From Falsirhodobacter sp. 20TX0035 (GTDB lineage: Bacteria > Pseudomonadota > Alphaproteobacteria > Rhodobacterales > Rhodobacteraceae), in NCBI RefSeq assembly GCF_028307215.1, contig NZ_JAQMHV010000011.1, forward strand, positions 39,367-103,366: a stretch of DNA of 64,000 nt. The letters run 5' to 3'. Of the stretch, positions 39,151-48,061 are shown in pieces. A program made the position numbers and the translations under genes. The stretch's first letter is position 1. Each line of letters opens with the position of its first letter. Under the pieces are notes generated by a model. That model saw only the letters and a list, made by a program, of their open reading frames with translations. It did not search any database and was not told the origin of the DNA.

Positions 39151-39492
39151 GTGTCGCATCTTTGGGTTGTTCCCCTTGTGTTCGAGAACCCGGTCCTCGG
39201 AGTGCACCATGTCATTCGGGCGAGTGGACATGCGCTGATCTTCCTGACGGACCACTGGCGCTGGCGCAGGGCGGGCGCTTATCATGACGCGGTCCGCATT
39301 TGCCTTTCGGCGTTCGAAAGCGATCGGGGGCATGAGGATGCGCGGGATGCGATGCTGGCGGCCCTGATCAGCGCTGGGCTTGTTCCCGCAGGGGATGGGG
39401 GCGACGATCAGGGCGCCGCAGGGCAGAAGGGGACCACCCTGCGTCCAAGGGCAGAACGCCCGAGAAGAGAGCGCCCGCCGCGCATGGGCTGA
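39151..39492 (+). CDS. DUF982-like protein
   Basis: A 113-residue protein. GTG start with GGAGG 5-6 bases upstream. Residues about 20-75 match the DUF982 pattern by memory: a strand pair followed by HALIFLTDHW, then YHDAVRICLSAF and ARDAMLAALISAGLV. The last 30 residues are Arg/Pro-rich and may be disordered. Such proteins are common in alphaproteobacterial accessory DNA; function unknown. Confidence 0.6.
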   Translation: MSHLWVVPLVFENPVLGVHHVIRASGHALIFLTDHWRWRRAGAYHDAVRICLSAFESDRGHEDARDAMLAALISAGLVPAGDGGDDQGAAGQKGTTLRPRAERPRRERPPRMG

Positions 39493-39521
39493 TCCGGCGG
39501 ATCATGGTGCCTTCGACAAGG

Positions 39522-39550
39522 CAAGGCCCGCACCACAGGTACGGGCCTTG
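39522..39550 (+). terminator. Hairpin after the DUF982 gene
   Basis: CAAGGCCCG and CGGGCCTTG form a 9-bp perfect stem with an 11-base loop, 30 bases beyond the DUF982 stop. No T-run. The following ~150 bases up to the PACE gene show no gene. Confidence 0.4.
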
Positions 39551-39699
39551 ATACTGACGTCTGTAAAACTCGTAACACGTGCAGGATAGGGCGGAAGGGT
39601 TAACGCCCCGTAGCTCGATCCGTGCGAGGGTGAGGAACCGGCTGTGCGCGTCCATGGTCTTGCCGAACGGGCCCGCTCACCTGTGGCCGCACGGACCTT

Positions 39700-40119
39700 T
39701 CAGGCGTTCTTTGGCAGGGGGAAGACCTTGTCATACAGCCAGTTGAAGACAAAGGCGTAGACAAGGTAGAACAGGACGAAAGCCACGTCCATCACCAGCG
39801 CCTGCCACAACCCGATCCCTAGGTAGAGGGCGATGAAGGGCAGGGTGAAAAGCAGAAGCCCCGCCTCGAACAGCAGGGTGTGCAGGACGCGTAGGGGCAG
39901 GGTCTTGTGCACGCTGCCCGTCCACCGCTTCATCAGCCGGTCGAAGATCATGTTGTAGACGAAGTTCCACAGCGTTGCGACGGTGGCGGCGACGACGGCG
40001 ACGACGCCCATGTCCTCGGCATGCAGGCCAAAGCCGGCGGCACCCAGCGGGATAACAAGAAGAAGGCCGATGACCTCGAAGCTGAGGGCGTGGCGGATTC
40101 GGTCGGAGGTTGTGCGCAT
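39700..40119 (-). CDS. PACE family multidrug efflux protein
   Basis: A 139-residue inner-membrane protein with four hydrophobic helices, made of two tandem bacterial transmembrane-pair domains (RIRHALSFEVIGLLLVIPL and VLHTLLFEAGLLLFTLP), the AceI/PACE arrangement. Exports biocides such as chlorhexidine or short diamines in studied members. The ATG at 40119 fits the family start; another lies four codons upstream. Confidence 0.85.
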   Translation of the reverse strand: MRTTSDRIRHALSFEVIGLLLVIPLGAAGFGLHAEDMGVVAVVAATVATLWNFVYNMIFDRLMKRWTGSVHKTLPLRVLHTLLFEAGLLLFTLPFIALYLGIGLWQALVMDVAFVLFYLVYAFVFNWLYDKVFPLPKNA

Positions 40120-40201
40120 GATCTTTCCCATCTGATGGCCGGGCCGTCCCGGAATGCTGCCCGATGGGGGAGGTCGTCCTCGCCCGGGTTGGATACCGGA
40201 G

Positions 40202-40228
40202 GGCCCCGCGGATGTCCACCGCGGGGCC
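40202..40228 (-). terminator. Hairpin after the BCCT gene
   Basis: GGCCCCGCGG and CCGCGGGGCC form a 10-bp perfect stem with a 7-base loop immediately downstream of the transporter stop on the minus strand. T-run absent. Confidence 0.5.
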
Positions 40229-40234
40229 GATACG

Positions 40235-42199
40235 TCAGGCTTTCAGGGCCACGAAGTGCAGGAAGCGGTCGTAATGGGCCACGACGTCGGCGATGATCTC
40301 CTCCTTGGAGTAGCCGAAGATGTCGTAGCCGCGGCTTCCCTGCGCCAGGAACACTTCGGCGCGGTAGTAGCGGTTGCGCGGCTGCGCGGTCCCGCCCGTG
40401 TCGGACAGGGCGAAGGCCGGGATCGGCTGGCTGATCGGCTGCACGCCATAGGTGAAGCCGCTGCCCGTTTCGCCCAGATCCACCCGCAGGGCGATGCCGC
40501 TTTCGTCGCGCGTCACCTCGGCCGCGTGGCCACGTGCGCTCAGCTCCGTCTGCACGGCTTCCAGCGCCTGCGCCACAGGGCCGTTCAGGAAGGTTTCGAC
40601 CTGCTGGCGCCGCGGGTGGCTGACGATGGCCGCAAGGCGGCGGCGCCACATCGCCCCTTCGTTCACGACAAGGGGCGCGCTGGGCAGGGCGGCGCTGGCG
40701 GTCAGCGCCACCTCATCGGAAAGGCCCTTCCAGATGCCCACGCACATGAACAGCATCACCACGGACAAGGGTGCGGCCGCGATGACCGCCGCCATCTGCA
40801 CGGCGGCCAGCCCGCCGGCCAGAAGCAGGCACCCTGCGACGGCGCCGCAAACGATGGCCCAGAAGACACGCAGCCACAGGGCCGGTTCCTCCACGTCGCG
40901 GCGCGAGGTGATCATGGCGATGACCAGCGCCCCCGCATCCGACGCCGTGACGAAGTAGATGGCCACCAGCATCCCGGCCAGCCAGGCCAGCACGTTCGAG
41001 GCGGGCAGGTATTCGAACACGGTGAACAGCGCGATGGGCATGTTTTCGGACACGGTGCGCGCGATGTCGCCCCCGGCCACGTTCATGTCCAGCCAGATGG
41101 CCAGATCGCCGAAGATGGTGAACCAGATCGCCGTGAAGCCGGCCGGCGCGAACAGCACACCCAGCAGGAACTGCCGGATCGTCCGCCCGCGCGAGATGCG
41201 GGCGATGAACAGGCCCACGAAGGGCGACCAGGAAATCCACCAGCCCCAGTAGAACAGCGTCCACGAGGCGACCCAGTCCGTCGGCTCGTACGCGTAGATG
41301 TGGAAGGTCCGCGACACGAAGCTGTTGATGTAGAGTCCGATGTTTTCCACGAAGGCGCGCAGCAGGAACTGCGTCGGCCCCAGGATCAGGATCAGGCCCA
41401 TCAGGACGAAGGACAGGATCAGGATGAACTCCGACAACCGGCGGATGCCGTTGTCGAGGCCAGTGGCCACCGTCAGCGTGGCCAGGATCGTGACGATCAC
41501 GATCAGGACCAGCTGCACGTTCACCGATTGCGGCAGGCCCAGAAGGTAGGTGCCCGTCGCGTTCAGCTGCGCCACGCCCAGACCCAGCGACGTCGCAAGG
41601 CCCGCCAGCGTGCCGACCACGGCGAAGATGTCGATCATGTCGCCCATCCAGCCGTTCACCCGGTCGCCCAGCAACGGACGGAAGGCCGAGCGGATGACCA
41701 GCGGCTGGTTTCGGCGGAAGCCGAAATAGGCCAGCGCCAGACCCACGACCGCATAGATCGCCCAGGCATGCACGCCCCAGTGGAAGAAGGTGATCGCCAT
41801 CGCATCCCGCGCCGCCGCCGGCGTTCCCGCCGCCGCGTCGGGCGGGGCAGAGAAGTGCATGATGGGTTCGGCCACGCCATAGAAGACGATGCCGATGCCC
41901 ATCCCGCCGGAAAACAGCATCGCGATCCAGGTGCCGAGGCTGTAATCCGGCACGGATTCGTCCGGCCCCAGCTTCACCTTGCCCAAGGGGCTGATCGCAA
42001 GGATCAAAAGGAACACCACGAAGCCGCCGACGGCCAGCATGTAGTACCAGCCCACCTCGCGGACGATCCAGTCATTCGCGCCCTGGAACCAGGCGGCGGC
42101 GGTCTCGGGGGCGGCGCAGGCGAGGATGATCAGGCCCAGCGACACGATGGCGGAGCCGAAAAACGGCAGAGGAGCGACGTCCCTCAGGAGTCTTTGCAA
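40235..42199 (-). CDS. BetT-like choline/betaine transporter (BCCT family)
   Basis: A 654-residue inner-membrane transporter with 12 predicted helices. The glycine stretch GMGIGIVFYGVAEPIMHF and the Trp-rich WTLFYWGWWISWSPFVGLFIARISRG are BCCT signatures. A C-terminal cytoplasmic extension of about 150 residues, from near residue 500, is of the BetT type linked to osmotic control. Likely imports choline or another quaternary amine for osmoprotection; no bet oxidation genes are in the window. Confidence 0.92.
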   Translation of the reverse strand: MQRLLRDVAPLPFFGSAIVSLGLIILACAAPETAAAWFQGANDWIVREVGWYYMLAVGGFVVFLLILAISPLGKVKLGPDESVPDYSLGTWIAMLFSGGMGIGIVFYGVAEPIMHFSAPPDAAAGTPAAARDAMAITFFHWGVHAWAIYAVVGLALAYFGFRRNQPLVIRSAFRPLLGDRVNGWMGDMIDIFAVVGTLAGLATSLGLGVAQLNATGTYLLGLPQSVNVQLVLIVIVTILATLTVATGLDNGIRRLSEFILILSFVLMGLILILGPTQFLLRAFVENIGLYINSFVSRTFHIYAYEPTDWVASWTLFYWGWWISWSPFVGLFIARISRGRTIRQFLLGVLFAPAGFTAIWFTIFGDLAIWLDMNVAGGDIARTVSENMPIALFTVFEYLPASNVLAWLAGMLVAIYFVTASDAGALVIAMITSRRDVEEPALWLRVFWAIVCGAVAGCLLLAGGLAAVQMAAVIAAAPLSVVMLFMCVGIWKGLSDEVALTASAALPSAPLVVNEGAMWRRRLAAIVSHPRRQQVETFLNGPVAQALEAVQTELSARGHAAEVTRDESGIALRVDLGETGSGFTYGVQPISQPIPAFALSDTGGTAQPRNRYYRAEVFLAQGSRGYDIFGYSKEEIIADVVAHYDRFLHFVALKA

Positions 42200-42388
42200 A
42201 ACGTGATCCTTCTTCTGTTGTTGCCGCGGTTATAGGTCGGACGCACAAAAAAGGCCACCCGAGGGGGAAGAGATGCACAATCTGCAGGCTATTCACATTT
42301 CCCGGCGTCACCTCGCAAGGGTGCCATCCTCTCTGGAGGAAGGAGCGCCCGGGGCGTAATCTGGCGCGACATGGGAAAGGGATTCGAG

Positions 42389-42577
42389 ATGTCCGGTGCA
42401 ATGAGTATGAGCCATCTGCTGGTCGTCGGCGTGGTTGTTCTGCTGCTGTTCGGTCGCGGCAAGGTGGCCAGCATGATGGGCGAGGTCGGCCGCGGGATGA
42501 GCGCCTTCAAGGCGGGCATCCGTGAAGGCGATACGGACGCGCGGCCCGCGCTGCCGAAGGACGATCAGTCGGCCTGA
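42389..42577 (+). CDS. tatA: Twin-arginine translocase subunit TatA/E-like
   Basis: A 62-residue protein: one N-terminal transmembrane helix (MSHLLVVGVVVLLLFGRGKV), the FGRGK hinge, and an amphipathic helix MMGEVGRGMSAFKAGI, then an acidic tail. This is the pore-forming Tat component. ATG 42389 follows AAGGG by about 7 bases; other ATGs lie at 42371 and 42401. tatB and tatC are not adjacent, so this may be an extra copy. Confidence 0.88.
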   Translation: MSGAMSMSHLLVVGVVVLLLFGRGKVASMMGEVGRGMSAFKAGIREGDTDARPALPKDDQSA

Positions 42578-43845
42578 ACACTGGCTGCCGGTTGTGGCGG
42601 TCGCAGGACGGCCATGAACCCGTCAGGGCGGCCGGGGCGAGGGGACAGAAGCTCCAGCCCGAAGCCCGCGTTGCGGGCGATGGCCGCCACGATGGCGAGG
42701 CCAAGGCCGGAGCCCGCGTTGCGCGTGCCCATGCGCTCGAACCGCTGCGTCAGGCGGGCAAGGTCGGCGGCGGGCACGACCTGGCCGCCGTTCGCCACGC
42801 GCAGCACGCTGTCGGGCGACAGGGCGACCTCCACCTCTTGCCCGTGAGTCACCGCGTTCTCGATCAGGTTGCGGGCCATGATCGCGAAGGCGTCGGTGTC
42901 GATGGGCAGGGGCACCGGATCGTCGGGCAGGTCCGGATACAGGCCGAAATCGCCCGCGACCAGCCGCAGGACCGCCCGCGCGTCCGCCGTGGCGCCGCCG
43001 ACCGCGGCGTGTTCGGCGCGGGCCAGTTGCAGGATCTTTTCCACCAGCCGCGTCACGCGCTTCAACTCATCCTCCACCACCCGGGCGCGGTCGTGCAACG
43101 GGCCGTCGGGCGCTTCCGCCAGCAGCATCTGAACATGGGCCAGCGTGGCGGCGATGGGCGTGCGCAACTCGTGCGCGGCGTTGGCGGAAAAGGCACGCTC
43201 GGCGTCCAGCGTCCGCGACAGGCTGGCCATCAGGCGGTTCATCTCGTCCCGCACGGGCACGATCTCGGACTGGAGGCCGGAGGTGGCCAAGGGACGCAGA
43301 TCGTCGGGATGACGGCCCGCCACCTCGGCCGACAGGGCGGCCACGGGGCACAGGCGGGTGTTCGTGAACCAGACGATCCCCAGAAGGCACAGTGGCAGCA
43401 GGATCAGCGCGGGCAGCAGCAGGGCCGTCATCACGCCGCGCATCGCTTCGCGCCGTTCCTGCAGCGGGCTCGCGATGTCCAGACTGCGCCCGTTCAGGCT
43501 GCGGACGAAGTGGCGGTGATCGCCCAGCGTGCTGAACCCGTCGGGGGCCGGGGTGGCGAAGGTCGCGTCCTCCGCCTCTCCGGACCGCAGAAGAACGGCG
43601 CCGGTGGTGTCGCGCAGCACCCAGGTCAGCAGCGCTTCGGCCTGCGGGGGCAGGTTTTCCGTGCCGCGGCCAAGGGCGAGGGGCAGCAGCCGGTCGGCCG
43701 TTTCCTCCATCAGGCTGTCATAAACCTCGTCCAGTTCTTCATGCATGATCAGGGACGCGCCCAGCATCGCGAGGATCCAGAGCACGGTCAGCCCGGCTCC
43801 GAGGCCGAGCGCAAGATCGCGGCGCAGGCTGCGCGCCCCCGTCAC
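42565..43845 (-). CDS. Sensor histidine kinase (two-component system)
   Basis: A 426-residue inner-membrane kinase. GTG start 43845 overlaps the response-regulator stop (GTGA). Two transmembrane segments (about residues 17-37 and 150-172) bracket a ~110-residue periplasmic sensor domain; a HAMP-like linker, the H-box ANAAHELRTPIAATLAHVQ, N-box ARNLIENAVTHG and G-box GSGLGLAIV follow. QseC/TctE-like layout. Signal unknown. Confidence 0.92.
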   Translation of the reverse strand: MTGARSLRRDLALGLGAGLTVLWILAMLGASLIMHEELDEVYDSLMEETADRLLPLALGRGTENLPPQAEALLTWVLRDTTGAVLLRSGEAEDATFATPAPDGFSTLGDHRHFVRSLNGRSLDIASPLQERREAMRGVMTALLLPALILLPLCLLGIVWFTNTRLCPVAALSAEVAGRHPDDLRPLATSGLQSEIVPVRDEMNRLMASLSRTLDAERAFSANAAHELRTPIAATLAHVQMLLAEAPDGPLHDRARVVEDELKRVTRLVEKILQLARAEHAAVGGATADARAVLRLVAGDFGLYPDLPDDPVPLPIDTDAFAIMARNLIENAVTHGQEVEVALSPDSVLRVANGGQVVPAADLARLTQRFERMGTRNAGSGLGLAIVAAIARNAGFGLELLSPRPGRPDGFMAVLRPPQPAASVQAD

Positions 43846-44498
43846 TTCGCGATCCGGTAGCCAAGGCCGCGCAGCGTTTCCACGCTGTCGCGCCCCAGCT
43901 TCTTGCGCAGGCGGCTGACATAGACCTCGATCGTATTGCTCTCCACCTCGGCGTCGAAGGAATAAAGGCGATCCTCCAGCCGCGACTTCGACACGACGCT
44001 GCCGCGCGCCTGAAGCAGGGTTTCCAGGATGACCCATTCGCGCTGGCCCAGATCCACCGGGCCCTCGGGGCCCTCCACCCGGCGGGCGGCCAGATTGACC
44101 TGATACCCGCCCACGGGCACATGGGGGTTCGGGTTGCCGGCATAGCGCCGCGCCACGGCCCCGATGCGCGCCGTCAGTTCGGACAGATCAAACGGTTTGA
44201 CAAGGTAATCGTCCGCCCCGGCGTTCAGACCGTCGATCCGGTCCGTGATGCGGTCCAGCGCCGTCAGGATGATGACGGGCACGCCCAGCCGGTCCCGCCG
44301 CATGTCGCGCAGCAGATCCAGCCCCCGCCCGTCCGGCAGCATCATGTCCAGCAGCAGCAGGTCATAAGGAACCGTGGACAGAAAGTCCCGCGCCTCGGCC
44401 AGCGTCTGCGCCCAGTCGGGCACATGCCCGTCCGCCCCGATCCGGTCCCGCACGGCCGAACCGAGCCCCCTGTCATCCTCAATCAGCAAGATCCGCAT
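43842..44498 (-). CDS. OmpR/PhoB family response regulator
   Basis: A 218-residue regulator. Receiver domain with phospho-Asp51 (LLLLDMMLPDG), acidic pair in IEDD and Lys101 in YLVKPFD; winged-helix DNA-binding domain with TIEVYVSRLRKKLG. ATG 44498 has GGAGG upstream. Pairs with the adjacent kinase; targets unknown. Confidence 0.95.
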   Translation of the reverse strand: MRILLIEDDRGLGSAVRDRIGADGHVPDWAQTLAEARDFLSTVPYDLLLLDMMLPDGRGLDLLRDMRRDRLGVPVIILTALDRITDRIDGLNAGADDYLVKPFDLSELTARIGAVARRYAGNPNPHVPVGGYQVNLAARRVEGPEGPVDLGQREWVILETLLQARGSVVSKSRLEDRLYSFDAEVESNTIEVYVSRLRKKLGRDSVETLRGLGYRIAK

Positions 44499-44603
44499 GT
44501 GCCGCCTCCGCCCTGCAGCATAGGGGATCGGGGAAAATTCGCCAGCGTTCAGGCTTGTGTCAGGTTGGGGCACGACAAGGCGGAACACCTGTTCGTGGAT
44601 GCC

Positions 44604-45163
44604 ATGAAGACCCTGCTTTTTCGCCTCTCCGCCATAGCCTTCCTATGCCTCGCCCTTCCGGGCGGCTATCTGGCCGACCTGCAGATCCGGGGCAACTTCC
44701 ACCCGGTCGAACAGGGGGTGGCCTATCGCTCCGCCCAGCCCTCGGCCGAGGATTCGGCCCGCTGGACCCATCGGGCGGGCCTGCGCAGCGTGATCAACCT
44801 GCGCGCGGCGCGCATGAAGGCACGCCGTGGTACGACGAAGAGATCGCCGCCTCGCACGATCTTGGCCTTGCGCATTACGACTTCACCATGTCGGCGGGCA
44901 AGCGGCTGGGGCCGGAGAAAGCGGCACCGCTGATGGCCCTGCTGCGCGCGGCGCCCAAGCCCGTGCTGATTCACTGCATGTCTGGCGCGGACCGCACCGG
45001 CCTCGCCTCAGCCCTGCTGCTGGCCAACCTGAACCATGATGAGGACGCGGCCGAACGCCAGATCTCGTTCCGCTACGGCCACATCTCCATCCCCTACACC
45101 GCCGCCTGGCCGATGGACCAAAGCTGGGAAGCTTTGGAAGGCTGGCTTGGCTTTTCATCATGA
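44604..45163 (+). pseudogene. Exported tyrosine/dual-specificity phosphatase, frameshifted
   Basis: The first ~70 codons (MKTLLFRLSAIAFLCLALPGG, a signal anchor, then GVAYRSAQPS and GLRSVINLR) are in one frame; the rest (GTPWYDEEIAAS through the active site HCMSGADRTGLASALLL) is in another. The junction near 44805-44825 reads CTGCGCGCGGCGCGCATGAA; removing one CG restores a continuous reading of L-R-G-A-H-E-G. The phosphatase motif HCxxGxxR is intact. Either a recent 2-base expansion in a CG run or a sequencing error. Confidence 0.75.
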
Positions 45164-45170
45164 GGGCAGC

Positions 45171-45782
45171 ATGACCGTCACCTTTGAACGACCCTTCAAC
45201 CAGAAGATCCGCATCGCCGGGTTGCGCCTGTCCGCCTTGGCGCTGCTGCCCGTGCTGGCGCTGAGCGCGTCATCCTGGGACGCGCTGGGCGAGACTTTGC
45301 TGCACACAGCCGGCATCCTGTGCGTCGTCGCTGCCGTTCTGGGCCGCTTCTGGTCCATCCTCTACATCGGGGGGCGCAAGAACCGGACGGTGATGCAGGA
45401 CGGACCCTATTCGCTGTGTCGGCATCCGCTTTATCTTTTTTCGACCGCCGGGGCGGTCGGGTTCGGGCTGATGCTGGGCAGCCTGATCCTGACGGCACTG
45501 TTCGGCGGCATCGTATTCACGATCCTGTCCCTGACCGCCGCGCGGGAAGAAGGCTTTCTGCGCCACAGCTTCGGCGCACAATACGACAATTACGCCCGCC
45601 GCGTTCCGCGGATGCTGCCCGCCCTTGGCCAGTTCCGCACGCCCGTCGCTGTCACTTTCGACACCGGCACCCTGGCGCGTAACACGGCCGACGCGCTGGT
45701 GTTTCTGGGTCTGATCCCGCTGGCCGAGATGACGAACTGGCTGCACGCCGCGCATGTGCTGCCGTCGTTCCTGATGCCCTGA
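45171..45782 (+). CDS. Isoprenylcysteine carboxyl methyltransferase-like membrane protein
   Basis: A 203-residue protein with four to five hydrophobic segments. The SAM-binding core of the ICMT/phospholipid methyltransferase family is visible: DGPYSLCRHPLYLFSTAG and an EEGFLRHSFGAQYDNYARRVPR tail. Substrate in bacteria is unknown, possibly a lipid. Starts 7 bases after the phosphatase stop. Confidence 0.8.
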   Translation: MTVTFERPFNQKIRIAGLRLSALALLPVLALSASSWDALGETLLHTAGILCVVAAVLGRFWSILYIGGRKNRTVMQDGPYSLCRHPLYLFSTAGAVGFGLMLGSLILTALFGGIVFTILSLTAAREEGFLRHSFGAQYDNYARRVPRMLPALGQFRTPVAVTFDTGTLARNTADALVFLGLIPLAEMTNWLHAAHVLPSFLMP

Positions 45783-45801
45783 AGGGGCGTGCCCCCGACC
45801 G

Positions 45802-46734
45802 TCAGTCGAAGGCGACGTCGGGGTATCGCCGCCGGAACGACCAGAGGGCGAGCTTGTAGGCCCCCACGGCCAGCGGATTGCGCTTCCAGCGGTTGCGGGG
45901 CAGCGCCTTCCACGGTTTGAACGGGCCGTGGAAGTGCAGGATGCCGTCCTTTTCCCGGAAGGTTTCCGGACCTTCGTGGCCCATCTGCCGGATCCACGAT
46001 CGGTGCCGTTCACTACGCCCCCAGGATGCGTTCCAAGCGGGGTTCAGGTGCTGGATGCGCCCCTTGAACAGCGCGTTGGAAAAGTCCTGATCCACGGTCC
46101 GGAAGGCCGCCGCGCGCTCGAACTGCACCATGGTCTCGGCCAGACCATCCTCATCGCGGATGGCGGCGCAATCCATGAGGATCACGCCGGAATTTATGTA
46201 GCTATCCGCGTCATATGGCGCGACAACCGTCTCGATGGCGTCCTTGGTGGCCCCTTTGTAGGACCAGGACTTGCCTCGCCTGATGCGGCTCAACGCTTCG
46301 GAACAACCGAAATCCCGGACCGCACCGATAAGGTTTCCGTTTAGAGGCGTGCCGAAGACCGGCGCCAGATCGCGGCGCACCAAGGTGTCCCCGTCGATGT
46401 AGAGCACGCGTCCGTCGACGAGTCTCGGCAAGAACATCCGGGCCAGCGCCGCCTTCGGAACATGCTTGCCTTTATGACGCGCACTCTCGAAATGCTCGTC
46501 CCTCATCGGGTGGATGTGCAGCGAGACGTTCCCGTTGGCCGCGATGCGGCGAAGCAGGTCGGTCGCCTTGTGGTCGAGCGACACGCTCAGGATGTCGACA
46601 TCCGACAGCCCGGGCGTGCAGCGGATCGCCGAGTCGAGCGACAGCGCGGTCGGCCCGATCAGTCCCATGTCGGTGCCGTAGGCGATCCGGATATTCTGCT
46701 CACGCATGGATTCGATTTCTCCGACCCTCGGCAT
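45802..46734 (-). CDS. Glycosyltransferase family 8 protein
   Basis: A 310-residue GT-A enzyme. The metal-binding DxD is in LYIDGDTLVRRDL, and the second metal His in FHGPFKPWK near the C-terminus; YINSGVILMD is also typical. Transfers a sugar (often galactose or glucose) to surface glycan or lipopolysaccharide. Followed on the same strand by no other gene; upstream neighbour is another glycosyltransferase. Confidence 0.88.
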   Translation of the reverse strand: MPRVGEIESMREQNIRIAYGTDMGLIGPTALSLDSAIRCTPGLSDVDILSVSLDHKATDLLRRIAANGNVSLHIHPMRDEHFESARHKGKHVPKAALARMFLPRLVDGRVLYIDGDTLVRRDLAPVFGTPLNGNLIGAVRDFGCSEALSRIRRGKSWSYKGATKDAIETVVAPYDADSYINSGVILMDCAAIRDEDGLAETMVQFERAAAFRTVDQDFSNALFKGRIQHLNPAWNASWGRSERHRSWIRQMGHEGPETFREKDGILHFHGPFKPWKALPRNRWKRNPLAVGAYKLALWSFRRRYPDVAFD

Positions 46735-46757
46735 CCGTCATGACATGTTCGTGACGG

Positions 46758-47573
46758 TCAAGGAAATCCGTAATGGGACACCAAAGCGGCAATCGCGTGG
46801 TCATTCCCGTTGCCCCGAACGTTGTTGCGACGCAGGTTGGTGACTTGCGACCCGGGCCAGGTGTAGATCGGGATCATTGAGGGCGTCTTGCGGGCTTGCT
46901 CGCCGCCCATCCGGAACATCCAGTAAAGCCAGATGTCGTCGGTGTTCGGGCACAGCTTCATGAACAGGTCGGATCGTGTCACGTCGGGATGAAAGGCTCC
47001 GGGTGCATAGAGCACGCCCATGACGCCGGTGGGGACAATCAGGGGGCCAGCGTCGGGGCCGTCGATGTTCCAGTGCCACTGGCGATAGGGCAGAGGTGTT
47101 CCGTCCGGGCCCAGCGTCACCCGGTGGGCGCGATGGCACACGACGCGCGCCTCCGCTTCGGCCTCCTTCACCCCTACAAGGCCTTCCAGCCAGTCCGCCG
47201 GATAATGGACATCGTCATCCGCCGTCACGATCGTACTGTCAGGAAAGGCACGCAACGCGGGGATGATCTTGTTGTAGGAGCGTATCCCTTCGCCCGACCG
47301 GATCGTCAGCCCCTCTGCCTGCAGGGCCAGCACATCGGAAGGGAGCTGGGCACGGTCCCCCTCATCCACGCACAGGATGGTGGCGTCGGGACGAACGGTC
47401 TGGCGAAGCAGGCTTTTCAGCGTGCGTGCCAGATTGGCATAGCGGGGCGGATAGCTCGCCACCGACACCACCAGCGGGGTGTTCAGCCGGTGAGCGCGGG
47501 GCCTTGGACGCCGGAGGGAGAGCTCGAGATTCGCGCGTGCAAAACGGACGCGCGCCTTCAACTTTCGAAACAT
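46758..47573 (-). CDS. Putative glycosyltransferase (GT-A-like)
   Basis: A 271-residue protein. Start MFRKLKARVRFARANL is preferred; the frame is open further upstream but looks non-coding. PLVVSVASYPPRYANLARTLKSL at the N-terminus and the acidic metal-site candidate VTADDDVHYPADW (about residues 117-129) resemble GT-A enzymes; NTDDIWLYWMF and RRNNVRGN occur later. Probably acts with the neighbouring GT8 enzyme on a surface polysaccharide. CAZy family not assigned. Confidence 0.75.
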   Translation of the reverse strand: MFRKLKARVRFARANLELSLRRPRPRAHRLNTPLVVSVASYPPRYANLARTLKSLLRQTVRPDATILCVDEGDRAQLPSDVLALQAEGLTIRSGEGIRSYNKIIPALRAFPDSTIVTADDDVHYPADWLEGLVGVKEAEAEARVVCHRAHRVTLGPDGTPLPYRQWHWNIDGPDAGPLIVPTGVMGVLYAPGAFHPDVTRSDLFMKLCPNTDDIWLYWMFRMGGEQARKTPSMIPIYTWPGSQVTNLRRNNVRGNGNDHAIAALVSHYGFP

Positions 47574-47830
47574 CGGCCTTCCAGTTCCATGACTTGCGGC
47601 ACGATATCGAAGAACAGGGCCCCTCACCACCCGTATATCGCGACGCGGACAGCAGGGCCCGCCTGTCAGCGCCTTCCTGCGCAGCCTGCGCCACACCCGA
47701 AGGCGCTTCGGTCCCGGTGGACCTTGACGCTCCTCTGCTTTATGACGATCTGCCCGAAGAAGCCAAAGCAGTTAGCGCTGTCATGGAAGGCCATCCGCCA
47801 ATGCGCGTTGAAGACACCCTCTCCCACCCG

Positions 47831-47890
47831 ATGCCGAAGCTGGCCGTTGCACCGATGATCGATTGGCCCAGCCAAAGACTCTTAGTCTAA
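47831..47890 (+). pseudogene. Possible 5' remnant of tRNA-dihydrouridine synthase A (dusA)
   Basis: Nineteen codons beginning MPKLAVAPMIDW, close to the conserved dusA start (LSVAPMMDWTDRH), end at a stop just as the sequence becomes AT-rich. The resemblance is short and could be chance; it would mark a deletion or insertion boundary. Confidence 0.3.
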
Positions 47891-48014
47891 AAAAATCATG
47901 ATCTTATTGCTGGTCGGCTCGGGCTTGTATGATTTTTGTGGTACGGGCCGCCCTGTCAGGCCCTATTTCAGTGACTTCTGCCACCGAAGATGCCAGCCTC
48001 TGCCTGATCATATG

Positions 48015-48039
48015 AAAAAGGCGCGGCGGGTGCCGCGCC
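48015..48039 (-). terminator. Intrinsic terminator of the PRC-barrel gene
   Basis: On the minus strand GGCGCGGC and GCCGCGCC form an 8-bp perfect stem with a 4-base loop followed by five T. It begins 23 bases after the stop of the PRC-barrel gene. Confidence 0.9.
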
Positions 48040-48061
48040 TCATCAAGAGCGTGATAACGGA

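Larger units (their letters stand above)
47574..48061. other. 488-base stretch with no confident gene
   Basis: Contains a short dusA-like remnant (47831-47890), then AT-richer sequence and the terminator of the PRC-barrel gene. An open frame runs through 47.4-47.9 kb on the plus strand but lacks recognisable domains and overlaps the glycosyltransferase. Confidence 0.6.

Noticed and set aside
47426..47890. 155-codon plus-strand frame beside the glycosyltransferase
   Set aside because: Its first part is antisense to a convincing glycosyltransferase and its composition is irregular. Only the last codons resemble dusA and are given separately as a weak remnant.
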